From: Andrena cerasifolii
Taxonomy: Eukaryota > Arthropoda > Insecta > Hymenoptera > Andrenidae
Assembly (NCBI RefSeq): GCF_050908995.1
Contig: NC_135120.1
Span: forward strand, 16,071,433 to 16,135,432
DNA: 64,000 nt
Reading direction: 5' to 3'
A program made the translations under genes and the position numbers. Below, one piece after another: positions 11,622-21,668 of this stretch. The notes under the pieces were generated by a model. The model was not told the origin of the DNA, searched no databases, and saw nothing but the letters and a program-made list of their open reading frames with translations. Position 1 is the stretch's first letter. The number at the start of each line of letters is the position of its first letter.

Positions 11622-12658
11622 TCTTTCACTGTCACTTTGCACGATCACTTTTCACTATCACTTTTCACTATCACTTTTCACTATCACTTTTCACTATCAC
11701 TTTTCACTATCACTTTTCACTATCACTTTTCACTATCACTTTTCACTATCACTTTTCACTATCACTTTTCACTATCACTTTTCACTATCACTTTTCACTA
11801 TCACTTTTCACTATCACTTTTCACTATCACTTTTCACTATCACTTTTCACTATCACTTTTCACTATCACTTTTCACTATCACTTTTCACTATCACTTTTC
11901 ACTATCACTTTTCACTATCACTTTTCACTATCACTTTTCACTATCACTTTTCACTATCACTTTTCACTATCACTTTTCACTATCACTTTTCACTATCACT
12001 TTTCACTATCACTTTTCACTATCACTTTTCACTATCACTTTTCACTATCACTTTTCACTATCACTTTTCACTATCACTTTTCACTATCACTTTTCACTAT
12101 CACTTTTCACTATCACTTTTCACTATCACTTTTCACTATCACTTTTCACTATCACTTTTCACTATCACTTTTCACTATCACTTTTCACTATCACTTTTCA
12201 CTATCACTTTTCACTATCACTTTTCACTACCACTTTTCACTATCACTTTTCACTATCACTTTTCACTATCACTTTTCACTATCACTTTTCACTATCACTT
12301 TTCACTATCACTTTTCACTATCACTTTTCACTATCACTTTTCACTATCACTTTTCACTATCACTTTTCACTATCACTTTTCACTATCACTTTTCACTATC
12401 ACTTTTCACTATCACTTTTCACTATCACTTTTCACTATCACTTTTCACTATCACTTTTCACTATCACTTTTCACTATCACTTTTCACTATCACTTTTCAC
12501 TATCACTTTTCACTATCACTTTTCACTATCACTTTTCACTATCACTTTTCACTATCACTTTTCACTATCACTTTTCACTATCACTTTTCACTATCACTTT
12601 TCACTATCACTTTTCACTATCACTTTTCACTATCACTTTTCACTATCACTTTTCACTA
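11622..12658 (+). repeat. Homogeneous 13-bp satellite array, about 78-80 copies
   Basis: The unit ttttcactatcac repeats head to tail from 11649 to 12658 (about 1010 bp), preceded by two degenerate units from about 11622. By eye the only internal change is one T-to-C at 12230, so the array is almost perfectly homogeneous. The + strand unit has no stop in any phase. Reading 13-bp units in triplets gives a 13-residue protein period (FTITFHYHFSLSL) and the misleading 347-codon frame 11616-12659. The other strand has stops in every frame. Such uniformity implies recent amplification or conversion, or an assembly artefact in copy number. Confidence 0.97.
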
Positions 12659-12897
12659 GTTTCTTTTTAAATATATCGTGTTATTAACTCCATTCCCCGA
12701 GTAACGGTGAACCTGAAAAGCTGAAACAATCAACTACTATATGTTAGTAACGGTGATGGTCGGCCTGGAAAGAAATTAAGGAAAAGCTTATTGAGTTGGA
12801 GACGATCGAGATAATTTCGACCAACAGCAGAGCACGCACGAGCATGCAAAACCACCACAGAGATAAGTACTTGAAGGAAAGAGCAGAGAATGTAGAC

Positions 12898-13333
12898 CCA
12901 TCGATGAGATGCATGACAGAGTGACAGAAGTCACAAAAAACCATCGAAGACATAGACGAGATGAAATGAATCAGGGAAAACCATCGAAGACATCGACGAG
13001 ATGATATGAATCAGGGAAAACCATCGAAGACATCGACGAGATGAAATGAATCAGAGAAAACCATCGAAGACATCGACGAGATGAAATAAATCAGGAAAAA
13101 CCATCGAAGACATGAAATGAATCAGGGAAAACCATCGAAGACATCGACGAGATGAAATGAATCAGAGAAAACCATCGAAGAAATTCACGAAAATGAAATA
13201 AATCATTTAAACCCATCGAAGAAATGCATCAAATAAAATAAATCATGCAAACCTATCAAAGAAATACACAAAATAGAACGACTCGTGCAAAATTCTCGAA
13301 AGTATGCATGGAAATAGGACAGATGGTGGAAAA
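12898..13333 (+). repeat. 40-bp tandem array, about 10 units, with decaying edges
   Basis: Units start with ccatcgaagacatcgacgag, continue atgaaatgaatcagggaaaa, and run from 12941 at 40-bp spacing. The unit at 13101-13131 lacks 9 bp. From about 13172 rightward the copies diverge progressively (ccatcgaagaaattcacg, then cccatcgaagaaatgcatc, then cctatcaaagaaatacac) while keeping the 40-bp period. A diverged relative also lies on the left at about 12898-12940. A homogenised core with decaying flanks is expected from unequal exchange. No frame is conserved, since 40 is not a multiple of three and stops are frequent. Confidence 0.92.
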
Positions 13334-13447
13334 CGACCGAAGAAATCAGATTTGACATTCGCGAAACAATAAAATTTTAAATGACTTACCGAACCCCAAA
13401 ATTTCATCAGCACCAAGCGAATAAACGAACCCAGGCCAGAGGGGCGA

Positions 13448-13675
13448 GAGGCTGGCGGAAGAACCAGGGTTGAAATCCTGACCAGGTCCCCAGCAAGTTC
13501 AGCAGTTCCGAATGGTCCAGGTGGCTAGGCAGCTCCGGGGGGAGGGGGAGGAAGAACCAGGTCCCCAGGAAGTCCAGTGGATCCAGGTGGCTCGGCAGCT
13601 CCAGGGGGGAGGGGGAGGAAGAACCAGGTCCCCAGGAAGTCCAGTGGATCCAGGTGGCTCGGCAGCTCCAGGGTT
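13448..13675 (+). repeat. GC-rich 66/67-bp minisatellite, about 3.5 copies
   Basis: Units beginning ccaggtggctcggcagctcc occur at 13517, 13583 and 13650, followed by a G-rich run, gaagaaccaggtccccagg and aagtccagtggat. A diverged partial unit precedes them from about 13448. Periods are 66 and 67 bp, so the frame is not kept from unit to unit. The G-rich stretches (ggggggagggggagg) contain runs that could support a G-quadruplex. Antisense frames 13407-13892 and 13525-13779 are proline/leucine-rich translations of this array. The first 19 residues of the former look hydrophobic, but nothing else supports a gene. Confidence 0.88.
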
Positions 13676-15903
13676 CCCGGAGGTCCTTCAAGTCCGGAGG
13701 ACCGACGACGACTGAGTACATGAAGATCTGTGAGCTCCTTATGTAGACTTCGAGGAATGATGTCCCCCGATGAAAACAAGGTCGACGGTTAGTTACAATT
13801 GCGAAATCCAGCGAATTCTTCGGCAAAAATGGATTTTCGGCTAAAATATCCATTCCAGTGGCTATTGCTGTGACAAATAATGTTAACAACATTTACACTA
13901 ACCGCCCAGTATAAATTATTATTAACTATAATCGATAGAACTCGAGATATCAAGCAATTTGTAACATTTGGCCTTGGATTTGCAAATGATTTTCTGCGCC
14001 GACTGAATTCTCTTTTATTCTCAATGTTTAATCGTTCGATACATTAATGTTAATGCTTATACATATCACGTAGTATTATTTATAATGTATAAATACGTTT
14101 TAGTTGAACTTAGTGTAAGTGAATAGTTGCAGGAATATTTGGAGAAATATGAGTGAGATACTTGTTTCTCCCCCTTAGTTACTAACATCGGCGAAGTATA
14201 GGCTAAAACGATAGACCTATCACCTTATGGGAATTCGCGTTTGCATCACTAACACGTAGAGGCACGGTACTCTATGAAACACTTTTTGGCAGGCACAGGC
14301 ACTGACTCTACAATCGCGTTGCACACGATTACAAAATCATTTTCTGTTTTTAAACATCCTTCAGTTTCTGAAAAAGTCTTCTAAGTAACGGGTATATCTG
14401 AATGGAATCCTGTTAAATTAAAAGGCCTCCCACATGGTCCAGTAATCGATGAAATTGATGCGCGAATTGAGAAATCACGAGATAATATGCACTATACCAT
14501 GCACACACTTCACTGAACCGATGAATTTCTCAGGGCTAGACAAACTTTTATTTCACAATGCGGGTTTCAAAAGTAACTCGATTTGCAGTTGCATCCATGC
14601 ACCACAAGACACTCATGCATCATGCAACTTTCTGCGAGACTTTTAAAATTAGATTTTACTGTAAATTTCAGTGTTGGCGGCAAACTAATATTATTTAATT
14701 TTAATATTATTAAAAGTAAAAATATCCATTTATAGCGGAATAGAAACATCGTGAAGAGAACAATATCCCTCATGATTGCACTTTCACGTTATATCTCGCA
14801 AAATTAAAGCCAGAACATGACTACACTTGTTACAGATGTATTCCTTCCATTTAATGTGCCATATATTTTAAAAAGACGGACGCTTAAGCGCAACTAGTGG
14901 AATTACTATAGGAATGACAAACTACAGCAGTATTCAAATACGTGCTCCTCCAGTTTTCTTTTTCCACCGTTTCCTCGTGGCCATTCGAGCCTGTCTCTGT
15001 GCCAGAGGAGCGCGTGGTCACGCGCGGTTTTCTCTTCCACTGGGGTTGACAGAGCTAAACCGATCGTGTTAATTATTGACGCACGATAGGGAGGCGCTTT
15101 GGAGGCGTCGCGTTACAAGAAAACGAGCGAGCTTAATTAAATTTAATTAATCACGGCTGGATCGCGATGACGCGAATGGTACAGCGTCAAAGAATAACCT
15201 GGCCATGAATTAATTACAGTAATCCGTGCGCGCGCAACGGCGATGAGTCGCGTAGATATTCAACACTGGTTCGAACACTTGCGCGCCGATTTATCATAGC
15301 CACCACGTGCAATCGAGTGAAATTCGAGACGAACGAACGATTGGGTTTCACGTATTGGAAAATCGTCTCGGGGCCTCGTTTGTGTGTGTGTGTACGTTGC
15401 TAAATAATTTCGTGTATGTTGCTTCTATAACACTTTTTCTACCGCCCGCTCGAAATACCAGGATTGTTATGAGTTTATCTCTGAGGGATCGAATAAACTA
15501 TACTACGATGAGACTTCGTTAATATTTTCTTTTATCAGCTTTCACTCACATGTTTCATCTGCAACTGCTTAACCCAAGAATACTAATGTCTTTCGGTACG
15601 CGCTTGTTGTAACTGATTACTGACTGACTAAACGACTGATGAATATTTTTTAGACAGTTAAATTCTGACCTTCGATCAGGACAATCATGTCCAAACCGTT
15701 ACACTCCGTCGTAGTTTCATAGTTTTCAATTTGTGATAAACCAGTTAGACACAAGTGAAAATCTTGAAAATGAAAGAAATGAAAATCTGTCAATCCAACG
15801 ACACTCAACATGTATTAATGTGCATAATACCTTTTCAATTAGTATCTATTCTTAAAAATAGAGCATCGTTGTACCAAACACATATCGGATCAGCAAGAAT
15901 CAC
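13676..15903. other. Unassigned DNA, no gene recognised
   Basis: Mostly AT-rich, with a CpG-rich island at about 14980-15300. Short frames only. The island contains a cluster of TAATTA cores, listed separately. A short (TG)n run lies near 15379-15392. Confidence 0.5.
15115..15215. promoter_or_regulatory. Cluster of TAATTA cores in a CpG-rich island
   Basis: Within 100 bp the sequence has cttaattaaatttaattaat, then gaattaattacagtaatcc: several Antennapedia-class TAATTA cores beside one TAATCC core. The flanking DNA is GC-rich and of high complexity, which makes the AT cores stand out. An enhancer function is a guess that needs conservation or accessibility data. Confidence 0.15.
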
Positions 15904-16230
15904 TTAAGGGGGTTACCTTCAAAATTTTCGAGAATTGGTTTTTAGGATGTTTGCGTATTCCGCTAGCTACACCTTTTCTATGTATTTTAAGCGCAACCGG
16001 GCCCCGAAATTCCAAAAATTGAAGGAATTACAGTAAAAAATGTACGAGCCTGCATATACGTAAGATCGGATAACGATGTCCAACTTCAAACGCGATTCCC
16101 CAGAAACTACGTTTTCCGAAACGGTGAACATAAAAATCTCGAAAACCGCTCCAACGATTTGAATGAAAAATTGCAGGGAGCTGCAGGAAACAATTCCCCT
16201 CCACGTATTTGTAGCACATTTTCAATATGA
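15904..16230 (+). mobile_element. TTAA-flanked repeat family, copy A
   Basis: The copy starts at TTAAggggg and carries, exactly 184 bp downstream of the TTAA, the word aaacgcgattcc followed by agaaactacgttttcc. Copies B (19035) and C (21668, opposite strand) have the same end and the same internal word at nearly the same distance. Further in, tctcgaaaaccgctccaacg and gatttgaatgaaaaattgca resemble copy C. A TTAA site with a G-run terminus recalls piggyBac-type integration, but the other end is not clear here and no transposase is present. The 65-codon minus frame at 16028-16225 is a translation of this repeat, not a gene. Confidence 0.6.
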
Positions 16231-16450
16231 ATTCTTAAAAAAGGGATAAAAAATATTTTTCCTACAAAAAGAAAGGATGAAATCAGAAATCAATTATATC
16301 AATTTGTTTATCAAAATTTTGCTTATCAAAATTCCTTTATGAAAATCACTGTCGACACTTTCACGACCCTATACACAGCACTGCTTTATCATTTAATATC
16401 CTGTCGCAAACTTCATGATCAATCAATTTCTATGTTCCGCGAAACAACCG

Positions 16451-16735
16451 TAAATCTAATGCAACTATTACCGATCGAGGCTCGCGGGTGTACGTAAGCC
16501 GTGTCCACTAGGAATTTTATCCCGACGTTTCGCCAGCGTTGCAGCTAGCTGCCTCAGGTGTCAACTGACAAACTGATACACTGTATGACACTGATACCGT
16601 ATCCTGTATACCGCTGCAATCCTGGCGGACCGCCAGAATAAAACTCCTACTGGACATGGCTTACACCCGGAAGCCTCGATCGGTAATGACTGTGGAAGCC
16701 CAGGCCGTGGAAGCCTAGAATTCATAAATCTAATG
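16451..16735. mobile_element. Penelope-like element remnant (inverted pLTR pair) with 11-bp TSD
   Basis: Two arms of about 70-80 bp, starting attaccgatcgaggct and its inverse, face each other over 16467-16687. Shared landmarks are gggtgta, taagcc.tgtcca, taggaattttat/taggagttttat and ctgcaa..ctggcg. The whole lies between exact copies of taaatctaatg at 16451-16461 and 16725-16735, an 11-bp target-site duplication. The left arm, read on the minus strand, has the gctggcgaaacgtcgggat block found in Penelope-like retroelements, whose pseudo-LTRs carry hammerhead motifs. No reverse transcriptase or GIY-YIG coding remains; only the terminal repeat is left. Family assignment rests on my memory of that block. 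Confidence 0.65.
16524..16560 (-). ncRNA. Degenerate hammerhead-ribozyme-like motif
   Basis: On the minus strand the order is cctga, then a hairpin with arms ggcagc and gctggc (one mismatch), then gaaacgtcggg. Type I hammerheads need CUGANGA, stem II, then GAAA. Here the first core box keeps only CUGA and has lost the rest, while the GAAA box and stem II survive. The opposite arm of the element (about 16612-16645) has lost the GAAA box as well. I expect no cleavage activity; it is a fossil of the ribozyme known from Penelope-like elements. Confidence 0.4.
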
Positions 16736-17638
16736 ATTTATATCCGTCGGTGTGTATTCGTCTAGCAGGGAACCCTTCGATTAACACTCAAGTGAAAAGA
16801 GAAAAAACGAAGGTTCCCGTTACGCGGGACAGTGGAAAAAAAAGCAGCTGACTCTATAATGGCCGTCATGGGGCGGGCGTGACAAATCGACGCGTGAAGA
16901 ATCGCTGACTTCCGGCGTCGCCGACAGAAGCGACGTGCCGCGTCCATCCCCGCGCGTATATGCGGGTGATTCTGGATTTTCGTAACGAGTGGCTAAAAAC
17001 TCACAGTCAGATCGGCGCTTTGATATCTTTAAATAGCACTTGGCAGCGGCTCGCCCGCGTGGCGCGCTGGCGGACGCGCCACCCTCCCCGGGGCTCCCGA
17101 TTTTTCTTCCCAGTCTGGAGGGACCGCGGCTCGTCAACCATCCTTTCTTCGCTCGCCAGGCCCGTCTAGCCCCTCTAATTGGCCGTTTAATTACGGCAAT
17201 CAAAGCGAGCCGCGCGATTCGTCACATTTCACGGGCAAATAATTCGTTCAAACGCGGAGGAGCGGGCTGGGCTGCCGACGATTTGCATAAACGCGCTTGA
17301 TATCTCCGCGGCGAGGCCGCGCAACGATCAATGGCCCCGGGGCTCGTTCCTGCATTTTTACATTTCCACCAGTCGCATCGGTGCCTCGTGGGATTCACTT
17401 CCGTCCGGGCGGCGGCTTAGCGCCGGGAATTTTTCGGATTCGCGGGGAAACGGGGACCACGGCGGATGGGCTTGACTTACAAGGGATGTTCGACAACTCG
17501 AAAATTCCCCAAAAAATTTCAAAGCTTGCTGAAATGTAGTTGAAGTGACGCTAATAACGTAACTATTTTCCGTTTCGGCAATGGAACGGCTCTAGAGGCG
17601 GAAACGCGCCCTCGAAGACATAGGGGGAGTTTTCATAT
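16736..17638. other. Unassigned DNA with strong CpG-rich island
   Basis: About 16890-17500 is one of the most CpG-rich parts of the window. It carries overlapping frames on both strands (up to 127 codons, 16820-17203 minus) without a recognised domain. It could contain regulatory or 5' untranslated sequence, but I see no core promoter. Confidence 0.45.
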
Positions 17639-18223
17639 TAGGGTAGGCCGGGGCAAAGTGGGGCGGAAAAAGTTTGAAGTCGAAATAAAATTTTTCCCTT
17701 TCAATGGAAATGTTTGGAAATAGATTTATAATATAATTAAAATATCACTAAAACTAAAAAAAAATCCATGCACGTGTTGATATTCATTATTCATGTAAAA
17801 ATCCATGTGTATTTGATAATTTTCAGTAATTTTTATGTTATCTGGTAAAATATTTGTTCCTATGTGTATAATACATATTTTTGTTATGTTTGATTTGTAA
17901 TAGTAATACCTAAAACACATATTTATAGTGTTTTACATAAATGAATGCTTTTTAAATCATAAAAATAAAGATTTTGTACGTTTACACGATCTTCAAGTGG
18001 GTGTTCCGCTTTACCCTACCACTTGAGCAAGGCGAGGATTTCAATACCTCCGGTAAATCTCATTTCCCTTTGTTGCCATATATTTTTTTTAACGAAGGCT
18101 TTGATTTTCTTATAGTCTAAGGTTCACTTAAGACTCGTGTTGAAGTCCCGCGTCTTTTTTCCTTTCGATTTTCCGTTATCACTCACCAAAGTTAAGCGTT
18201 CCATTTTACCCTACTCTCCCCTA
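17639..18223. mobile_element. TA-flanked DNA element with diverged terminal inverted repeats
   Basis: The left end after TA (17639-17640) reads gggtaggccggggcaaagtg. The reverse complement of the right end, before TA at 18222-18223, reads ggggagagtagggtaaaatg. The two match over about two thirds of 23 bp, and both have a G-rich start and a caaagtgg/taaaatgg box. A third related terminus lies inside on the minus strand near 17995-18022 (gtagggtaaagcggaacacc), so the segment may be composite or contain a nested copy. The interior is AT-rich and non-coding. TA duplication suggests a Tc1/mariner-class MITE; this is inference. Confidence 0.55.
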
Positions 18224-19034
18224 ATTCAAAAATGTAACTTTTAAAAAGCTCCTGCTGCTTCGTCTGTGTGTTAACTATACATCGTATTCCGTATTTCCGT
18301 TCAATGTAGCCAGCTCCGTTATACCACAAACAAAGCCTCGCTTCATTAGTTAACGAATAACGTTACATCCCTCGAATCCCTAACAACATTCAACGGAAAA
18401 AGAAGCAGACCGTCCCCGCCGTACGTGGGAACGAAGAAACTCACCCTCGACTCGTCCTTCTTCATTTGTACGTTTTCACCGAACAAGGGGCTTCATAAAT
18501 CCCCATCCCCCGTTCAGAGTCTACCCGGTGTTCCGATATTTTCCCGTAACCCAACGTGCAGACAGTGGCATCGTGCACCAGCACCGCGAGCAAGGGGTGG
18601 GGGGCAGGACCAGAAGAAAATCAGTGCTACAGGAAGAGTATGGGGGATGAAACCGGCGGAAGACGGAGAAAGAGACGTGTCAAAAGAGGGACGCTTAATT
18701 TCCTGTCGCGCGAGCTCGCTTTATTTCATTAAAAAGTCGTCAATAATATTACGGTTAATTACGGGTGGTCGTGTGAGCGTGTGTATATGCGCGACATAGG
18801 TTGAGGAAGTCTCGCTTGTATGGGCTGGTGGTTGTTCACCAGTTTAACACGTTCGCAGGCTGAATCTTTAAGCGCGAGTTTATGAGTTTGACGCACCTGA
18901 CGCGTTATTAATCTTTCGAACATGTTATCCTGGCAGTTCCGTACGCCCCGCTCCTGTCTCTTCGCCATCTTTTCATCTGTTCAAGAAATTCATAGGTATT
19001 TCCTTACGTAATGAAGATAGGATAAAAATATCAC
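18224..19034. other. Unassigned DNA with a GC-rich island
   Basis: A 124-codon + frame (18425-18799) lies in the GC-rich part. It has no recognisable motif and overlaps antisense frames. I see nothing else of note. Confidence 0.45.
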
Positions 19035-19270
19035 TTAAGGGGAGGTTCCGGTCTAAAAGTGGATTTTTGTTTTATATCATTTATCGAATGTTCAATCTTT
19101 TAGGAATACGCGTTTAATAGGATTTGTTGAAATTCTTAAAATTTCCGAAGTTATAGGCATTGGAGAAGTGGCAAATGCATGGGTAACACCCGGCCACTCG
19201 GCACTCACGTAAAACTTTAAACGCGTTTTTCTCGAAACGTGATTGAGTAACGAACATCCAAACACACTTT
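19035..19270 (+). mobile_element. TTAA-flanked repeat family, copy B
   Basis: The copy begins TTAAggggaggttccggtc. The word aaacgcgtttttctcgaaac starts at 19219, again 184 bp from the TTAA as in copy A. The match to copy C over this word is nearly complete (about 20 of 23 bases). The right boundary is not visible to me. Confidence 0.55.
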
Positions 19271-21140
19271 CGCATTTATTATATTAGTAGGATTACTGAG
19301 AAATTGATGAGGTACCATTTAGGTGACCAGTGCGATATTGGCATCTTTCCCGATATATTTTCTTAAAATATATATAAAAACCTGTGCAATAATTGAAAAA
19401 AACGTCATAAAGAAACCCTCTCTTTTAATCCTCCCAAATACCAGAACCCCTGAAGCCAGTGTTAAGGGTTGGCACCATCGCCACGTACGCGTCCTCTGTT
19501 ACCTTTTCCACACCCCCCATTTCCTCCGCAATATAGAATATTACAGTATGGCGGCCAACCACCTCCTTACTCTCCTGGCGCGCGACATTGTCCTCTCATT
19601 TCTCTTTGTCCCCTCCCGTCGCCCTGAAATGTCGACGACGAATTATTTCAGACGCTCGTCGCGACTCCTTGCACTCACCATTAACATTTCGGAAGATAGC
19701 GGCGCGCGCGACTCCGCCGTCGTCGCAATATCATCGAGAGAGCGTCGCGTCCGAGGGGTGGGTCGCGCTTTAAAGGCTCGCTTCGACACCTCCGGAACGA
19801 AAGGAACGCGTGAAAACACGCGGAAGAATACCCGCGGCGAAAGTAAAAGGGACGTTCCAGGACATAACTGTAAGAGATATGACCGCTGCGTGGGTTATTT
19901 TTAGTGATGGCGCTGAATCGAGTCGCGGTGGCCTTTATTGCGATACGGGGTGGAAACAGTGTCGTTGGAACTGGATAAAGCCTGTGAGGATATAATGGCG
20001 CACCGTTAAACAGCTGTTTCGTTAAATGCCCTTAACAATGCTGAGGACCTTGGCTCCTTTATTTAATATCTGCCCACGAGGAAAAGATGGAAAACGCAGA
20101 AGGTGGCATTTTTAACGGAGCTAGATGCTAAGTAGCCGTGTGGTAGTGTATAAAAGCAGTTGGGATACACTTTTCTGTTTACTATGCGAAGTAGTAAACA
20201 AATATTCGGCCACGCAGGAAGGGAGCCATTTACTTTTTTCCTTTAGATGCAGGCGCTCCGTGCGCGTCGATATTGCATGAAAAGTTTTTAGTAGCGAGCA
20301 TTGACTATTGTTTGACGGTGAACAAAAGATACACTTCTCCAACTATAAATATTCATTGCGGGGACGCATTTTTTAGAATTCCTTTGTTCCTTTCATCGGG
20401 AAACATAAGCCGCCAGTAGACCAATAGCTACAGAGGCCTTAAAATTTGGAACATTTGACCCAGTTCTTTTAACGCGTGGTCAGCTATCACTAAAAGGTAA
20501 ATGGTTTTTAGAGCAGATCCGAACTTTGAGCTGTGATTTATGGAAAGGTTTGCCGAAACTCCTTGGTTTATCGTGGTTGGACAAATATTTCGGGAAACGA
20601 AGTACCATTGTTTTATATAAAAGGAACATTAATTGCATTGCTTTTTTGTAGTTGTTTCTAGATGCAATATTGTGCTGACTTGGCGAAACGAATCGAATTA
20701 ATGGAAATGTATTTTATGCTCGTGGACAGGAAAGAATATCAAAGCTTTCCACGATTTCCAATGGAGAAAACGTTGAGTGCTTCATGTCGACTTGACACTT
20801 TAAGGGGAATTCTATTTTATCGGCTAAAAACAGTAACATTTGGAATTTTTTCGTTAAGGAACTAACAATTCGGTTCATCTGAAATTGAGACTACGTTTTT
20901 ATGCATATTTGAAGAAGTTGCATTTTTTTTAATAATTAATAATAATATATATAGGTGCACGATATTCATCTTGCCCCCTCTTAACCCAGACCTAACCCAG
21001 GCCTTCCCCCCTTAAGTAACAAGTAAAAAAATTGTGGGACTGTAAAATTATGATAAATACAAAACAAATAGAGCACTATCTTATATAGTTGTTTTTTCGA
21101 GGTGCAAAACGGCACAGGTTATAGCGTCTCTGGTAGTTGT
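19271..21140. other. Unassigned DNA
   Basis: A CpG-rich island at about 19540-19990 carries a 193-codon + frame (19323-19904). Its C-terminal half is arginine-rich and reads like translated GC-rich DNA. Its first part contains runs typical of AT-rich DNA, and I recognise no domain. A second TTAA with a flanking C-run is at 21012. Otherwise nothing is supported. Confidence 0.45.
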
Positions 21141-21216
21141 CCCTGGTAGCATTTTGTTGGCATTTTGATGGCCAACTAAATCCCAACTTGGGGATACTGT
21201 GGGCCAACCAGAAATG
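21141..21216 (+). mobile_element. Small MITE, copy 2 (one end lost)
   Basis: The copy starts ccctggtagcattttgttgg and runs to ccaaccagaaatg, matching the reverse complement of 8783-8860 apart from a few substitutions and a short indel. The terminal inverted repeat is kept on the left but lost on the right, where the sequence passes into caattcc instead of the tag-containing end. See copy 1 at 8774-8860. Confidence 0.7.
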
Positions 21217-21369
21217 CAATTCCTTTTCAATTTATTTGAAAAAATTTCATATTTTCAAAATGCAATTACTTCAAACAATTAAGTATGCTTTTTGCAAATA
21301 ATCTGTGCTTTATTGGTTTAAAAATGTGGTTAAAATTAATAATTAGGTTAAATATGTAGGCTCATGTTC

Positions 21370-21668
21370 TGAGGAATATTATAAACTAAAACTGTGCAAA
21401 ATTTGAAGTAGATCGGTCAAATAGTCTTTGAGTTATCCCCGGTGCCAATTTTGGAAACGTGGTTTCGAGAAAATCGCGTTTAAAATGCGCTTTAGGTAGC
21501 TCGGCGCTCGGAGGCGCGCCAACCCACCAGGCTATACCTGGTATCCCATGAGGAGTTGAATTTCGGCCTATAACTTTGAGAATATATTTTTAAAATGTTT
21601 TTAAAGCGACTTATGGAAAAATTGTTGTTTCTATTTTTCGTTCGATTTATGCGGTCTTCTCCCCTTAA
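21370..21668 (-). mobile_element. TTAA-flanked repeat family, copy C
   Basis: On the minus strand it begins TTAAggggagaagaccgc at 21668. The word aaacgcgattttctcgaaac starts at 21481, 187 bp in, followed by cacgtttcc, then ataactcaaagactatttg and an acttcaaattttgcacag box. Copy A has counterparts of these blocks in the same order. This fixes the orientation and at least 300 bp of the family's terminal region. Confidence 0.6.

Noticed and set aside
11616..12659. 347-codon open frame
   Set aside because: It is the translation of the 13-bp satellite, whose + strand unit lacks stops in every phase. Protein period 13 follows from the DNA period.
13407..13892. 161-codon minus frame with a hydrophobic start and proline/leucine repeats
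   Set aside because: The repeats are the 66/67-bp minisatellite, and the period change shifts the frame between units. No domain or splice support.
19323..19904. 193-codon + frame
   Set aside because: Composition follows the local DNA (AT-rich then CpG-rich), with no recognisable motif.
20978..21010. Telomere-like cctaaccc words
   Set aside because: Only two irregular occurrences, not a TTAGG-type array.
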